A stretch of DNA of 64,000 nucleotides from an uncultured Eubacterium sp. Its GTDB lineage: Bacteria > Bacillota > Clostridia > Lachnospirales > Lachnospiraceae. Made by a program: the position numbers and the translations under genes. The first letter of the stretch is position 1. Each line of letters opens with the position of its first letter. The stretch is taken from the NCBI GenBank assembly GCA_934322085.1, contig CAKRGF010000009.1, positions 7,203 through 71,202 of the forward strand, read 5' to 3'. Of the stretch, positions 17,033 to 25,069 are shown piece by piece. Below the pieces are notes generated by a model. The model had not been told where the DNA came from and searched no databases. It worked only from the letters and a program-made list of their open reading frames with translations.

Positions 17033-17512
17033 ATGGAAAAAGAACGGTTACAGGAATATGCAGCGCGTGTGACACAGGCAAACCGAAGTGAACTTGTTGT
17101 GATTATTTATGAGGCAACACTTGCCAGTATAGAAGAGGGGAAAAATTATTTAAAACAGGGAGAAATTGAAGCGGCGCGCCATGAAATTGAACGTGCGCGC
17201 AGTATGATTACGGAGTTGATGGGAAGTTTAGACTTACAGTATGAGATTTCCCATTATCTTCGCCAGTTATATGTGTTTGCGTACCGGGAACTTTGTCAGG
17301 GCATCGCAAACAGAGATCCGGAGCAGTTGAATCATGCAACGGATATTTTTGAAGCGCTTCTCCCTTCTTTTAAAGAAGTTGCGAAACAGGATGACTCCGA
17401 AGCCGTTATGAAAAACGTGCAGACAATTTATGCCGGCCTCACATACGGGCGTGGAACGCTCAATGAGACGATTGATAGCGGGGCTGATGCAAATCGTGGA
17501 TTTGAGGCGTAA
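17033..17512 (+). CDS. fliS: Flagellar export chaperone FliS
   Basis: FliS binds the C-terminus of unexported flagellin in the cytoplasm and prevents premature polymerisation. The 159-residue all-helical protein has the family pattern: LQEYAARVTQANRSELVVIIYEATLASIEEGK, then an acidic helix pair with LGSLDLQYEISHYLRQLYVFAYREL. The start is ATG at 17033 after AGGAGG. It lies directly downstream of flagellin, the usual position. The last 53 nt overlap the convergent small gene on the other strand. Confidence 0.88.
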   Translation: MEKERLQEYAARVTQANRSELVVIIYEATLASIEEGKNYLKQGEIEAARHEIERARSMITELMGSLDLQYEISHYLRQLYVFAYRELCQGIANRDPEQLNHATDIFEALLPSFKEVAKQDDSEAVMKNVQTIYAGLTYGRGTLNETIDSGADANRGFEA

Positions 17513-17726
17513 ATTCGGCGTTTGTCTGAATGCTTTGCACTTGGCGCAGTAAATATTTATACCGGAAAGACAGCGCGTTGATTTCATAGATATAACTGTC
17601 AATTAAATCCGGGTCACATACATTTTCAAAATTGGAATGGGCGGTTTCAAGCGCCTGTTGTAAGGACTCAATTTCCTGCATAAGCTCGGCTTTTGCCTGG
17701 CATGCAGGATTTTTTTTATTCTTCAT
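17460..17726 (-). CDS. DUF2508 (YaaL-like) small protein
   Basis: A soluble helical protein of 88 residues. The core VCDPDLIDSYIYEINALSFRYKYLLRQV matches the short DUF2508/YaaL pattern as I know it. The start is ATG at 17726 after AAAGGAG. Its 3' end overlaps fliS by 53 nt on the opposite strand, so the two transcripts are complementary at their ends. Function is unknown; the conserved DPDLIDSYIYE segment is the recognisable feature. Confidence 0.75.
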   Translation of the reverse strand: MKNKKNPACQAKAELMQEIESLQQALETAHSNFENVCDPDLIDSYIYEINALSFRYKYLLRQVQSIQTNAEFTPQIHDLHQPRYQSSH

Positions 17727-17835
17727 TTTATACTCTCCTTTACGATAAAAAATCACAAATACTTAGTAACAGTATAGTCAAAAAATGGAAAGGTTATGCA
17801 TGTTATCTTGTGTCGTAAAACGCTTTAAAAAGTTG

Positions 17836-17864
17836 TTGACAAGGGGGTATACAGCGTGTTAAAT
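17836..17864 (+). promoter_or_regulatory. Promoter of the Tad pilus operon
   Basis: TTGACA (17836-17841), 17 nt, TTAAAT (17859-17864), about 30 nt before the first tad gene. The consensus -35 and correct spacing make this the likely main promoter of the 17.9-27.8 kb operon. Confidence 0.6.
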
Positions 17865-17894
17865 TTGTAGCACATCATAGATGGGAGGTGAGTG

Positions 17895-18401
17895 ATGGCT
17901 TTAGTTTACGAGTTGATTTTTCTTGTTCTCGTACCGGCATCTCTCTTCGATTTATGGCAGTACCGTGTGCCAAATGCACTTTGTTTTGCCGCTCTTGTGA
18001 TAAGTTTTACCTGGCATCTGGACAGGATATCGGCAGTTTGGATTTCTTCCTGGCTTGCTGGAATTATCATTCCGTTTTCTGTTAGTTTTATATTTTATGT
18101 CTGCCACGTATTCGGGGCATCCGATAGTAAATTAATTTCTGTTATAGGAGCATTCCTGGGGTTTAGGGCTGCGCTCCGTATCCTTGTTTATTCTATTTTT
18201 ATTGGTGCCATTATGGCGCTGTTTAAGATGATTTGGCGGAAGAATATGTTTCGCCGGTTTCGCTATTTATTTCAATTTATGAAAAGTGACAAAAAAATAC
18301 GAAATAATAATCCCTATTATGACATGAGACGAGATGGTGAAGATGGTGTCATTCCTTTTTGTATTGCCATATCCATTGCCGCCTTATGGGAAATGTTTTA
18401 G
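17895..18401 (+). CDS. Prepilin peptidase, TadV/CpaA type (A24)
   Basis: A membrane aspartic peptidase that cleaves the short leader of Flp pilins and pseudopilins. ATG at 17895 sits 6 nt after GGGAGG. The N-terminal helix leads to FDLWQYRVPN, matching the FDxxxxxIPN active-site segment (first Asp). The second Asp is in GASDSKLISVIGAFLG, in place of the usual GxGD. Four or more hydrophobic helices are visible. Length (168 residues) fits CpaA-type enzymes without the methylase domain. It is the first gene of the tad operon; a second peptidase occurs later at 25821. Confidence 0.85.
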   Translation: MALVYELIFLVLVPASLFDLWQYRVPNALCFAALVISFTWHLDRISAVWISSWLAGIIIPFSVSFIFYVCHVFGASDSKLISVIGAFLGFRAALRILVYSIFIGAIMALFKMIWRKNMFRRFRYLFQFMKSDKKIRNNNPYYDMRRDGEDGVIPFCIAISIAALWEMF

Positions 18402-18448
18402 GGAAACTGCCCTCTCAAATGGAAGGTAATGGAAAAAGGAGGTTTTGG

Positions 18449-19474
18449 ATGAAAGAAACGATAATACTTTTGTATTTTTTGCAGATCGATTATGGAAGGC
18501 GGCTGCTTCGCTTTTTGACAAGAAAAAAGAATAAACAGATACGATTGGAATTAATGACAGAGAGAGAACGAGTGATGTGGCGGACGGAGACAGAGAACCA
18601 GCGGATTGTTGTTTTGACTGATGATGAGGGGCTTTATGCAGAGGCAAAAAAAGAGGTGATTCTGTTAGGAAAGACAGATGACAGACAGCAGAAGAAGATT
18701 TTGCAGTATCAGCATGCGGAAGGTATTTATGAGGATTTGTTGAAAATTCTTGGTTATAAGCCTTTGGAAGAAGAGGGAAAATTACAAAAAGGTGTGATTA
18801 TGTTTTTTTCACCGGAGGGAATGATTGTTACGGAGCCTGCGGTGATGACGGCACAGTATCTGGGGGTGAAGGGGCGGTGTTTGTTTGTCAGCTTAAGCGG
18901 ATTTCCGGTATATTTTGACGGTGAGTTTTCTAAAGAGCCACATTGGCCAAAAAGAGATGTTGGTGAGCTTCTTTTGTGCCCTTCAGAGAAAATGTTTTCT
19001 GCGCAGTTACCACAGTATGTTTATCCGTTTGGCAGCGCTGATATGCTGGCTCCGTTTGCCCACTATAAGGATTTATTGGATTGTGGAATCGAAGACTTGA
19101 AAAAGTTATTTGAGAGACTTTTGACAATTGGAAAATATGATTCGTTAGTTGTTGAGATGGGGGCTTTGTCGGAATCATTAATGGATTTTATGACATGTGC
19201 TGACCGGCTGTTTATTATGGGCAGGAAAGATGGTTTTGGTGATGTGCGAAAAAAGGTATTTTTGCATTACTGTGAGATGGAGAAAAAGAAAGACCTTTTA
19301 GCTCTCGCTGAGTTTATTCCGGAATGGGAAGAGTCGGCAAGGTGGCGGGGAAGTCTCAGTACGCTGCCACTTGCCGAGTGGTCGGGAAATAATCAGCTGA
19401 TGGCACGTTTGGGGCAGTTATTAGAGGATGAAGGGGGGACAGAGGATGGATGCATATGGGAAGACATGGAATGA
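18449..19474 (+). CDS. TadZ/CpaE-like protein without visible P-loop
   Basis: Its position, directly before the CpaF ATPase, is that of TadZ/CpaE, a MinD-related protein that places the pilus machine at a pole. ATG at 18449 follows AAAGGAGG. The 341 residues start with a short hydrophobic stretch. A receiver-like segment (NQRIVVLTDDEGLYAEAKKEVILLG) follows, then a part with MinD-like flavour (YDSLVVEMGALSESLMDFMTCADRLFIMG). I see no Walker A motif, so ATP binding is doubtful. The 3' end overlaps cpaF by 29 nt. The assignment rests mainly on context. Confidence 0.55.
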   Translation: MKETIILLYFLQIDYGRRLLRFLTRKKNKQIRLELMTERERVMWRTETENQRIVVLTDDEGLYAEAKKEVILLGKTDDRQQKKILQYQHAEGIYEDLLKILGYKPLEEEGKLQKGVIMFFSPEGMIVTEPAVMTAQYLGVKGRCLFVSLSGFPVYFDGEFSKEPHWPKRDVGELLLCPSEKMFSAQLPQYVYPFGSADMLAPFAHYKDLLDCGIEDLKKLFERLLTIGKYDSLVVEMGALSESLMDFMTCADRLFIMGRKDGFGDVRKKVFLHYCEMEKKKDLLALAEFIPEWEESARWRGSLSTLPLAEWSGNNQLMARLGQLLEDEGGTEDGCIWEDME

Positions 19475-20681
19475 AAGACGGATGAAGATTCGGGAGCGGG
19501 TATTGGAGGAGATTCCGCCTGGTACAGAGCTTATGGATGAGACCCTGCAGGCGATGATTGATCGTACGATAACAGAACTTTTCCCAGATGAATATATCCG
19601 GTTAGAGGAAAAACGAAAGCTGCGTCACATGGTATTTAATTCCATTCGGCGCATGGATGTTTTGCAGGATGTGTTAGAGGATGAGACAATTACGGAAATT
19701 ATGGTAAACGGACCGAATCACATTTTTGTTGAGCAGGCGGGGCGTCTGTATGAGACGGGACTTACGTTTGAACATCCGTCAAGGTTAGAGGATATTGTTC
19801 AGCAGATTGCCTCCAGAGGAAATCGTATTGTGAATGAGTCAAATCCGATTTTAGATGCGCGTTTAGATGATGGATCCCGCGTGAATATTGTTGTGCCGCC
19901 AATTGCATTGGAGGGACCGGTGATTACCATTCGAAAGTTTCCGAAAGAATCAATGACGATGGAAAAACTTCTTGCAATTGATACGCTCACGAAAGAGGCA
20001 TGTGGGTTTTTACAAAAGCTAGTGATTGCTAAATATAATATCTTTATTTCCGGAGGAACCGGTGCCGGCAAAACCACATTTTTAAATGTGTTATCAAATT
20101 TTATTCCCAAAGAAGAGCGGGTGATTACAATTGAGGATTCCGCAGAATTGCAGATTCAAAATATCGCCAATCTGGTTCGTCTTGAAGCTAGAAACCGCAA
20201 TGTAGAGGGAAAGAATGAAGTTACCATCCGTGATTTGGTTAAGAGTGCATTACGCATGCGTCCCGACCGGATTATTGTTGGGGAGATTCGGGATTCTGCG
20301 GCAATTGATTTGTTGACAGCGATGAATACCGGGCATGACGGAAGTTTGTCTACAGGTCATGCAAACAGTCCGAAAGATATGCTGAATCGTTTGGAGACGC
20401 TCTTTTTAATGGGGTTAGAAATTCCATTGGCAGCGATTCGGCAGCAGATTGCTTCTGGGATTGATATTATGATTCATCTTGGGAGGCTTAGAGATAAGTC
20501 ACGGCGTGTGCTGGAAATTAGTGAGGTAGGAAGTGTGGTGGACGGTAAGATAGAACTTCATCCGTTATTTGTTTTTGAGGAACAGGGAGAAATGGATGGC
20601 AGGGTGAAGGGGCATCTTGTGAGGACAAAGACAATTTTTTCGGCAACCGGGAAAGCGGAGAGAGCAGGGGTGATTTTGTGA
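19446..20681 (+). CDS. cpaF: Tad pilus assembly ATPase (CpaF/TadA)
   Basis: The cytoplasmic secretion-type ATPase that powers Flp pilus polymerisation. Walker A GGTGAGKTTF, the Asp box, Walker B with RIIVGEIRD and the His-box region NTGHDGSLSTGHANS are intact. An N-terminal helical domain (ITEIMVNGPNHIFVEQAGRL) precedes the motor. ATG at 19446 has AAGGGGG upstream; the ATG at 19428 overlaps that site. It overlaps the upstream gene by 29 nt and the downstream GTG start by 4 nt, so translation is coupled. The 411-residue length is typical. Confidence 0.95.
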   Translation: MDAYGKTWNERRMKIRERVLEEIPPGTELMDETLQAMIDRTITELFPDEYIRLEEKRKLRHMVFNSIRRMDVLQDVLEDETITEIMVNGPNHIFVEQAGRLYETGLTFEHPSRLEDIVQQIASRGNRIVNESNPILDARLDDGSRVNIVVPPIALEGPVITIRKFPKESMTMEKLLAIDTLTKEACGFLQKLVIAKYNIFISGGTGAGKTTFLNVLSNFIPKEERVITIEDSAELQIQNIANLVRLEARNRNVEGKNEVTIRDLVKSALRMRPDRIIVGEIRDSAAIDLLTAMNTGHDGSLSTGHANSPKDMLNRLETLFLMGLEIPLAAIRQQIASGIDIMIHLGRLRDKSRRVLEISEVGSVVDGKIELHPLFVFEEQGEMDGRVKGHLVRTKTIFSATGKAERAGVIL

Positions 20682-21409
20682 AATGGATGATGGAGCGTAA
20701 GTGGTATCTGAAAACAATGGCAATTGGATTTATCGGAAGTTTTTTCCTGCTGTTTTTATTTTACCGCCAGGCGGCTGTATGCTTTTTTGGTGCGGTTGTA
20801 GGAAGTGCTTGTTATGTAAGGTACCGGATAAAGACTAAGAAAGAACAGGAAAAGTGGCAGTTGATGGTGGAATTTAAGGAGGCAATGGACAGTATGGTTT
20901 CTGCATTGGCAGCAGGATATTCGATGGAAAACGCTATTATGGAAGCGTATCACGATATGAAGCTTTTGCATTCGGAGGATACGAGGATGATGAGAGAACT
21001 TTGGGACATACAGCAAAAAATTTCTCTGCATCAGCCACTGGATGAAGTGTTGTCCGCGTTTGCAGCAAAAAGTGGTGTGGAAGATATTATCACTTTTGCA
21101 CAAATTTATGCAACGGCGAGAAAAAGCGGCGGAAATCTAGTAAAAGTAATGAAGCGGACGGCGCAGAACATCAGTGAAAAGATGGAGATACAGAGAGAGA
21201 TTCAAACGATGATTGCAGGAAAAAAGATGGAAGTCACGTGTATGACAGCGATTCCCCTTTTTATTATTCTGTATTTGCAGATTTGTTCTCCCGGATTTTT
21301 GGATCCCTTATATGAGGGATTTTTTGGAAGGATTTTTATGACTGGTGCACTTTTTGTATATTTGGGTGCCGCGGCATGGAGCAGACACTTAATGAAAATT
21401 GAATGTTAG
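20678..21409 (+). CDS. Tad inner-membrane platform protein, TadB-like (T2SSF)
   Basis: Forms, with the next gene product, the membrane platform turned by CpaF. It starts at GTG 20678, in a GTGA overlap with the cpaF stop. Two N-terminal transmembrane helices (about 10-50) precede the cytoplasmic T2SSF helical domain (FKEAMDSMVSALAAGYSMENAIMEAYHDM...FAQIYATARKSGGNLVKVMKRTAQNISEKM). Two C-terminal helices end the protein. The 243 residues are slightly shorter than many TadB proteins. TadB and TadC are distinguished here mainly by order. Confidence 0.88.
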   Translation: MKWMMERKWYLKTMAIGFIGSFFLLFLFYRQAAVCFFGAVVGSACYVRYRIKTKKEQEKWQLMVEFKEAMDSMVSALAAGYSMENAIMEAYHDMKLLHSEDTRMMRELWDIQQKISLHQPLDEVLSAFAAKSGVEDIITFAQIYATARKSGGNLVKVMKRTAQNISEKMEIQREIQTMIAGKKMEVTCMTAIPLFIILYLQICSPGFLDPLYEGFFGRIFMTGALFVYLGAAAWSRHLMKIEC

Positions 21410-21420
21410 GAGGAAAAAGA

Positions 21421-22734
21421 ATGAAAATTAAAAAAGACTGGTTTGGTATGTTTTCTTCCACGCGGGAGTATGCCAGAGGTATTTATGTAAGAGAACCGAC
21501 CGAAGAGGTAGAAAAGCGGATTTGGACCAAAAGGATAAAAACAGTGGGGTTGTTGGCGGCCGCTCTATTACTTAGTTTTTTGTATTGTTTTTTTCAGACG
21601 CCTGGCACACAGCAAATTTTGGATGGTCATGTGCTGAGGCGGCAGGAACAGGAGCAGTCTCTAGCGATTACGGCTGAGAGTAATGATGGTCAGCAGCTCT
21701 GGCAGAAGGAGTTAGAACTTACCGTGTCAGACCGCGATTTTACGGAGCAGGAGAAGAAAAATCTGGATAGTAAAACAAAGAAGTATCTGGAGTCTGAGCT
21801 TCTCAGAGAAAATCAATCCCTTCAGCATGTGGATAAACCGCTGCATTTGCCAGATTCCATGCCTTCTACGCAGATGGAAATTCACTGGACGGTAGAAGAC
21901 ACCTATTTAAATGAAGATGGAAGTCTTTGTAAAGAACAGATTCCAAAGTCTGGTGTCGATACGGAGGTGACGGCAGAGGCTTCTTTAAAAAACTGGAAGA
22001 AAGTGTATTCATTTCCTATTCACATTGAACCTGTCAAGTGGAGTGAAAAGAGTTTGTGGGAAAAGCACGTGGAACAGGCAGTGGTAAAGCAAATGGAAGA
22101 ACAGGCAGCAAAAGAAGTTATAAAACTGCCGGAAAATATTGATGGTAAGAGGGTGCGCTATATTTCAAAGCAGGAAGAAAAAAGTTATGCACTTGTGTAT
22201 CTGGTTCTTGTTCTGCTGATTTGTTTACCGGTATTTTGGAGAATGCAGCAAAAGAAGGAACTGACGATTCGCAGGGAGCAGCTCTTACTTGATCATCCGG
22301 CAGTAGTAAATCAATTTATGCTGCTTTTAGGTGCTGGGTTAAGTGTGAGAAAGGTAGTTGAGAGATTGGCCGACGAGTATGAGAAAAAGTGCCAAAGGGG
22401 AGGTAAAAGACGGTATGTGTATGAAGAGCTTGGTGTTACGATGCAGGAAATGCGGGACGGTGTATCGGAGATGAAAGCAGTAGAGCGTTTTGGCAGACGT
22501 TGTCTGTTGCAGCCATATTTACGGTTTTCTTCCCTGATTACGCAAAATATGAGAAAGGGAGCAGAAGGAATGCTTGCAATTTTGGAGACGGAGGCAATGG
22601 ATTCTTTGGAGAGGCGCAAGGAACATGCATTGCAGCTGGGAGAAAAGGCAGGAACAAGATTACTGTTTCCTATGATGTTAATGCTTCTGATTGTTATGGG
22701 AATTATTATGGTTCCGGCATTTATGACGATGTGA
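21421..22734 (+). CDS. TadC-like platform protein with large extracytoplasmic insertion
   Basis: ATG at 21421 follows AGGAGG by 7 nt. The C-terminal half is a T2SSF-type domain (LLLGAGLSVRKVVERLADEYEKK...ITQNMRKGAEGMLAILETEAM) ending in a transmembrane helix (MLMLLIVMGIIMVPAF). The N-terminal half is unusual. One helix (about residues 42-58) is followed by about 195 polar residues that should face outside, then a second helix (256-273). Ordinary TadC proteins lack such a domain. It is rich in charged residues and shows no known motif. It may contact the growing pilus or the cell wall, replacing envelope parts absent from Gram-positives. Confidence 0.8.
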   Translation: MKIKKDWFGMFSSTREYARGIYVREPTEEVEKRIWTKRIKTVGLLAAALLLSFLYCFFQTPGTQQILDGHVLRRQEQEQSLAITAESNDGQQLWQKELELTVSDRDFTEQEKKNLDSKTKKYLESELLRENQSLQHVDKPLHLPDSMPSTQMEIHWTVEDTYLNEDGSLCKEQIPKSGVDTEVTAEASLKNWKKVYSFPIHIEPVKWSEKSLWEKHVEQAVVKQMEEQAAKEVIKLPENIDGKRVRYISKQEEKSYALVYLVLVLLICLPVFWRMQQKKELTIRREQLLLDHPAVVNQFMLLLGAGLSVRKVVERLADEYEKKCQRGGKRRYVYEELGVTMQEMRDGVSEMKAVERFGRRCLLQPYLRFSSLITQNMRKGAEGMLAILETEAMDSLERRKEHALQLGEKAGTRLLFPMMLMLLIVMGIIMVPAFMTM

Positions 22735-22764
22735 GTGCTGGCAGGAGGAAAGGAAGGTACGACT

Positions 22765-22941
22765 ATGAGAAATGTAATAAAAAATTATTTTTTAGAAGAA
22801 GATGCGATTGGTGTTGTTGAAATCATTTTAATTCTGGTAATTCTGATTGCTTTAGTGCTGATATTCAAAACGAAAATCACCAGTGTTGTAACGAAAGCGT
22901 TTACGAATTTTACCAGAGATACGGGGAAAATTCTTGCGTAG
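22765..22941 (+). CDS. Flp1-like pilin
   Basis: The major pilin candidate of the Tad system: 58 residues with a short charged leader (MRNVIKNYFLEEDAIG) and one hydrophobic helix (VVEIILILVILIALVLIF), then a basic tail. Glu shortly after the Gly and the helix pattern match the Firmicutes Flp1-like pilin. ATG at 22765 follows AAGGAAGG by about 8 nt. The following gene starts 8 nt before its stop. Cleavage after Gly by one of the two prepilin peptidases in the operon is the likely maturation step. Confidence 0.85.
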   Translation: MRNVIKNYFLEEDAIGVVEIILILVILIALVLIFKTKITSVVTKAFTNFTRDTGKILA

Positions 22942-24910
22942 GGTAACGGGCTCCATCACGGTGTTTCTTTCCTTAGTTTTTTTGTTGATTTTTGCTTTGT
23001 TTGGCACACTGCTGGAAACGGCACGTTATACCGTATGCAAAAACCATGCGGCAAGAACACTGCGGACAGGAGCAGAAGGACTCTTAGCCGAGTATAACCG
23101 ACCGCTCTATGAACATTATGGCTTGTTTTTTATTGAGAAAGGCGGCACACCATATGAGCAGGTGATTGGGCGTTATGCAGGAGATACAATTTCCGCAGCA
23201 AAGAAAGGTGAAATGGATTTTTTGGATGGTGGAATTGATGATATTGAGGTAAAAAATAAAGTGTATCTGGGTGATAACCAAGCGGAGGCACTGCAAAAGC
23301 AAATTCGTTCTTACATGGGACGGATTGTCACAAAAGAACAGTTACAAAAAGTGCTAAATTCATCCAAGGAATTGCAAAAGGTAGAGGAATCCGCAAAAAA
23401 TATTGAGACGGCGGTGGAAAATCAAAAAAAGGCTGCAGAATGTTATACGGATTTACTTGAGTTGATGAGATTGGTGGATGGCATTACGGTGACGGGCGGT
23501 ACGATAATCTGCGAGCAGGAATTTGTAAAGATGTTTGTTACCGGAGAGTGCAAGGGGCAGAATTTTGGTGTTACAGAAGGTGCCGTGTGGAAACAGATGA
23601 AGAAAAATCTAGATCAATCAACGAAAGACTGGAATATAAAAAATAAGCTGAAGTTTTTGGCAAAGGCAGCGAAGGTAAAAGAACGTATTAAACAGGCGCA
23701 GGCAATTGGCGAGAAACTAAAAAATGGGTCAGCGTCAAAAGATGATGCCATTTTGCGTGTGATTGCTGCCCTTCCGGTGCTTAAGACAAATCTGGATATT
23801 CTTACAAAAACGGAAGAAATACTGCAAAAAGACAGTGTTAAAGACTGCAAAGAACGGCTGCAAGAATTGTGGCGGGATTATGATACTTCTTCCATCGTTT
23901 TTGATTATACCGGAGTGGAAGAAGATGGGGGAGGCGAAAATCCAAAAGATTCTTTAGATGGTTCTTTTTCAAAAGGGATTCTTTCTCTTGTTGTAAAGTC
24001 TCCATCTAAGCTGTCGAAAAAATCCATTCAGTCACCGGATTCTTTTGCCCAGTATTACAAAGAACAGGAAAAAGATAAGGAAGATTATGAAAAAAGAATA
24101 TCAGATTTTATTTCAAGCGATACGGTGTCGCTTACCGGGATTCTTTTTGATATGGCAGATTATGGGATGGATGAATTTTGTCTTGATGAGTACATACAAC
24201 ATAAGTTTTTTGCATACGGAGAAAAAACGGATGAAAAATGGAAACAGGCACTGGATTATGGGCTTGAATATCTGGCCGCCGGAAAGGCATCGGATGAGGA
24301 AAATCTGGAATCCGTGCTAAATCGTATTCTGCTGATTCGGACGGTAACAAACTTTGTGGCGCTTGAGAGTGACTCCCAAAGGCGAGGTGAGGCGAGGGCA
24401 GCTGCAATTGCAGCGGTTGGGTTTACCGGACTTGCTCCGTTAATTACATTGACACAGACATTAATTCTTATTACGTGGAGTATATCAGAAAGTTTGACGG
24501 ATGTTGCAGCTCTTTTGGATGGAAGAGATGTGCCACTTTGGAAAACACCGAAAAGGTTTGTAACTAATTTTACGGAAATTGTTTTGATGAATCATAATTC
24601 GCTGCAAAAAAGGGCAAAAAGATTTCCGAAGAGTAAAAAAAGCAGTTTTGGTTATCAGCAGTATCTGATGTTGTTTCTGGCAATGACAAAACAGAGTACG
24701 AGAAGATACCGTGTGATGGATTTGATTCAGAATACAATGCAAAAAAACGGTTATAAGAGTTTCAAACTGGGAAGTTGTGTTTACGAAATGCAAGTATGTG
24801 GCGGCTTTTTATTTCCCAGTCATTTCTTTCGTATGGCACCTCTTGAAAGCGTCCTTGGACGAGATGTGAAAAACTGCCGCATCAATGTTGAAATCCTTGC
24901 GGGGTATTAA
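22934..24910 (+). CDS. DUF5702-like exported Tad-locus protein
   Basis: A 658-residue protein with an N-terminal pseudopilin-like segment (GSITVFLSLVFLLIFALFGTLLETAR) and a long extracytoplasmic body. The N-terminus resembles TadG-like proteins and the family I know as DUF5702, found in clostridial tad loci. The start appears to be TTG at 22934, overlapping the pilin by 8 nt, with GGGG upstream; no later start keeps the helix. The body is Lys/Glu-rich and helical, with a hydrophobic segment near residues 489-525 (AAAIAAVGFTGLAPLITLTQTLILITW). It may be a minor pilus component or tip protein. The specific role is unknown. Confidence 0.75.
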   Translation: MRRVTGSITVFLSLVFLLIFALFGTLLETARYTVCKNHAARTLRTGAEGLLAEYNRPLYEHYGLFFIEKGGTPYEQVIGRYAGDTISAAKKGEMDFLDGGIDDIEVKNKVYLGDNQAEALQKQIRSYMGRIVTKEQLQKVLNSSKELQKVEESAKNIETAVENQKKAAECYTDLLELMRLVDGITVTGGTIICEQEFVKMFVTGECKGQNFGVTEGAVWKQMKKNLDQSTKDWNIKNKLKFLAKAAKVKERIKQAQAIGEKLKNGSASKDDAILRVIAALPVLKTNLDILTKTEEILQKDSVKDCKERLQELWRDYDTSSIVFDYTGVEEDGGGENPKDSLDGSFSKGILSLVVKSPSKLSKKSIQSPDSFAQYYKEQEKDKEDYEKRISDFISSDTVSLTGILFDMADYGMDEFCLDEYIQHKFFAYGEKTDEKWKQALDYGLEYLAAGKASDEENLESVLNRILLIRTVTNFVALESDSQRRGEARAAAIAAVGFTGLAPLITLTQTLILITWSISESLTDVAALLDGRDVPLWKTPKRFVTNFTEIVLMNHNSLQKRAKRFPKSKKSSFGYQQYLMLFLAMTKQSTRRYRVMDLIQNTMQKNGYKSFKLGSCVYEMQVCGGFLFPSHFFRMAPLESVLGRDVKNCRINVEILAGY

Positions 24911-24917
24911 AAAAGAA

Positions 24918-25045
24918 TCGAGGCGAGAAAGGGTATTCTATGAAAAATTTAATTGAGGAATGAACCAAATTTTACCTAAAACAAAAATATAAAACATTAT
25001 TATAATGAAAACCGTGTAACAATAGGATACCCTTTCTCGCCTCGA
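24918..25045. repeat. Perfect 19-bp inverted repeat inside the tad operon
   Basis: TCGAGGCGAGAAAGGGTAT (24918-24936) is exactly complementary to 25027-25045, with about 90 AT-rich bases between; pairing extends three more bases with one mismatch. The loop contains TATAAT. No T tract follows. It separates the pilin/DUF5702 genes from the second half of the operon and could be an mRNA processing site, a partial terminator or a small mobile-element remnant. Confidence 0.75.
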
Positions 25046-25069
25046 GTTTATGTATGGGGAGGATGGAAT

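Noticed and set aside
24918..25045. Inverted repeat as an intrinsic terminator of the first tad half
   Set aside because: The loop is about 90 nt and no T tract follows; listed as a repeat of unknown role instead.
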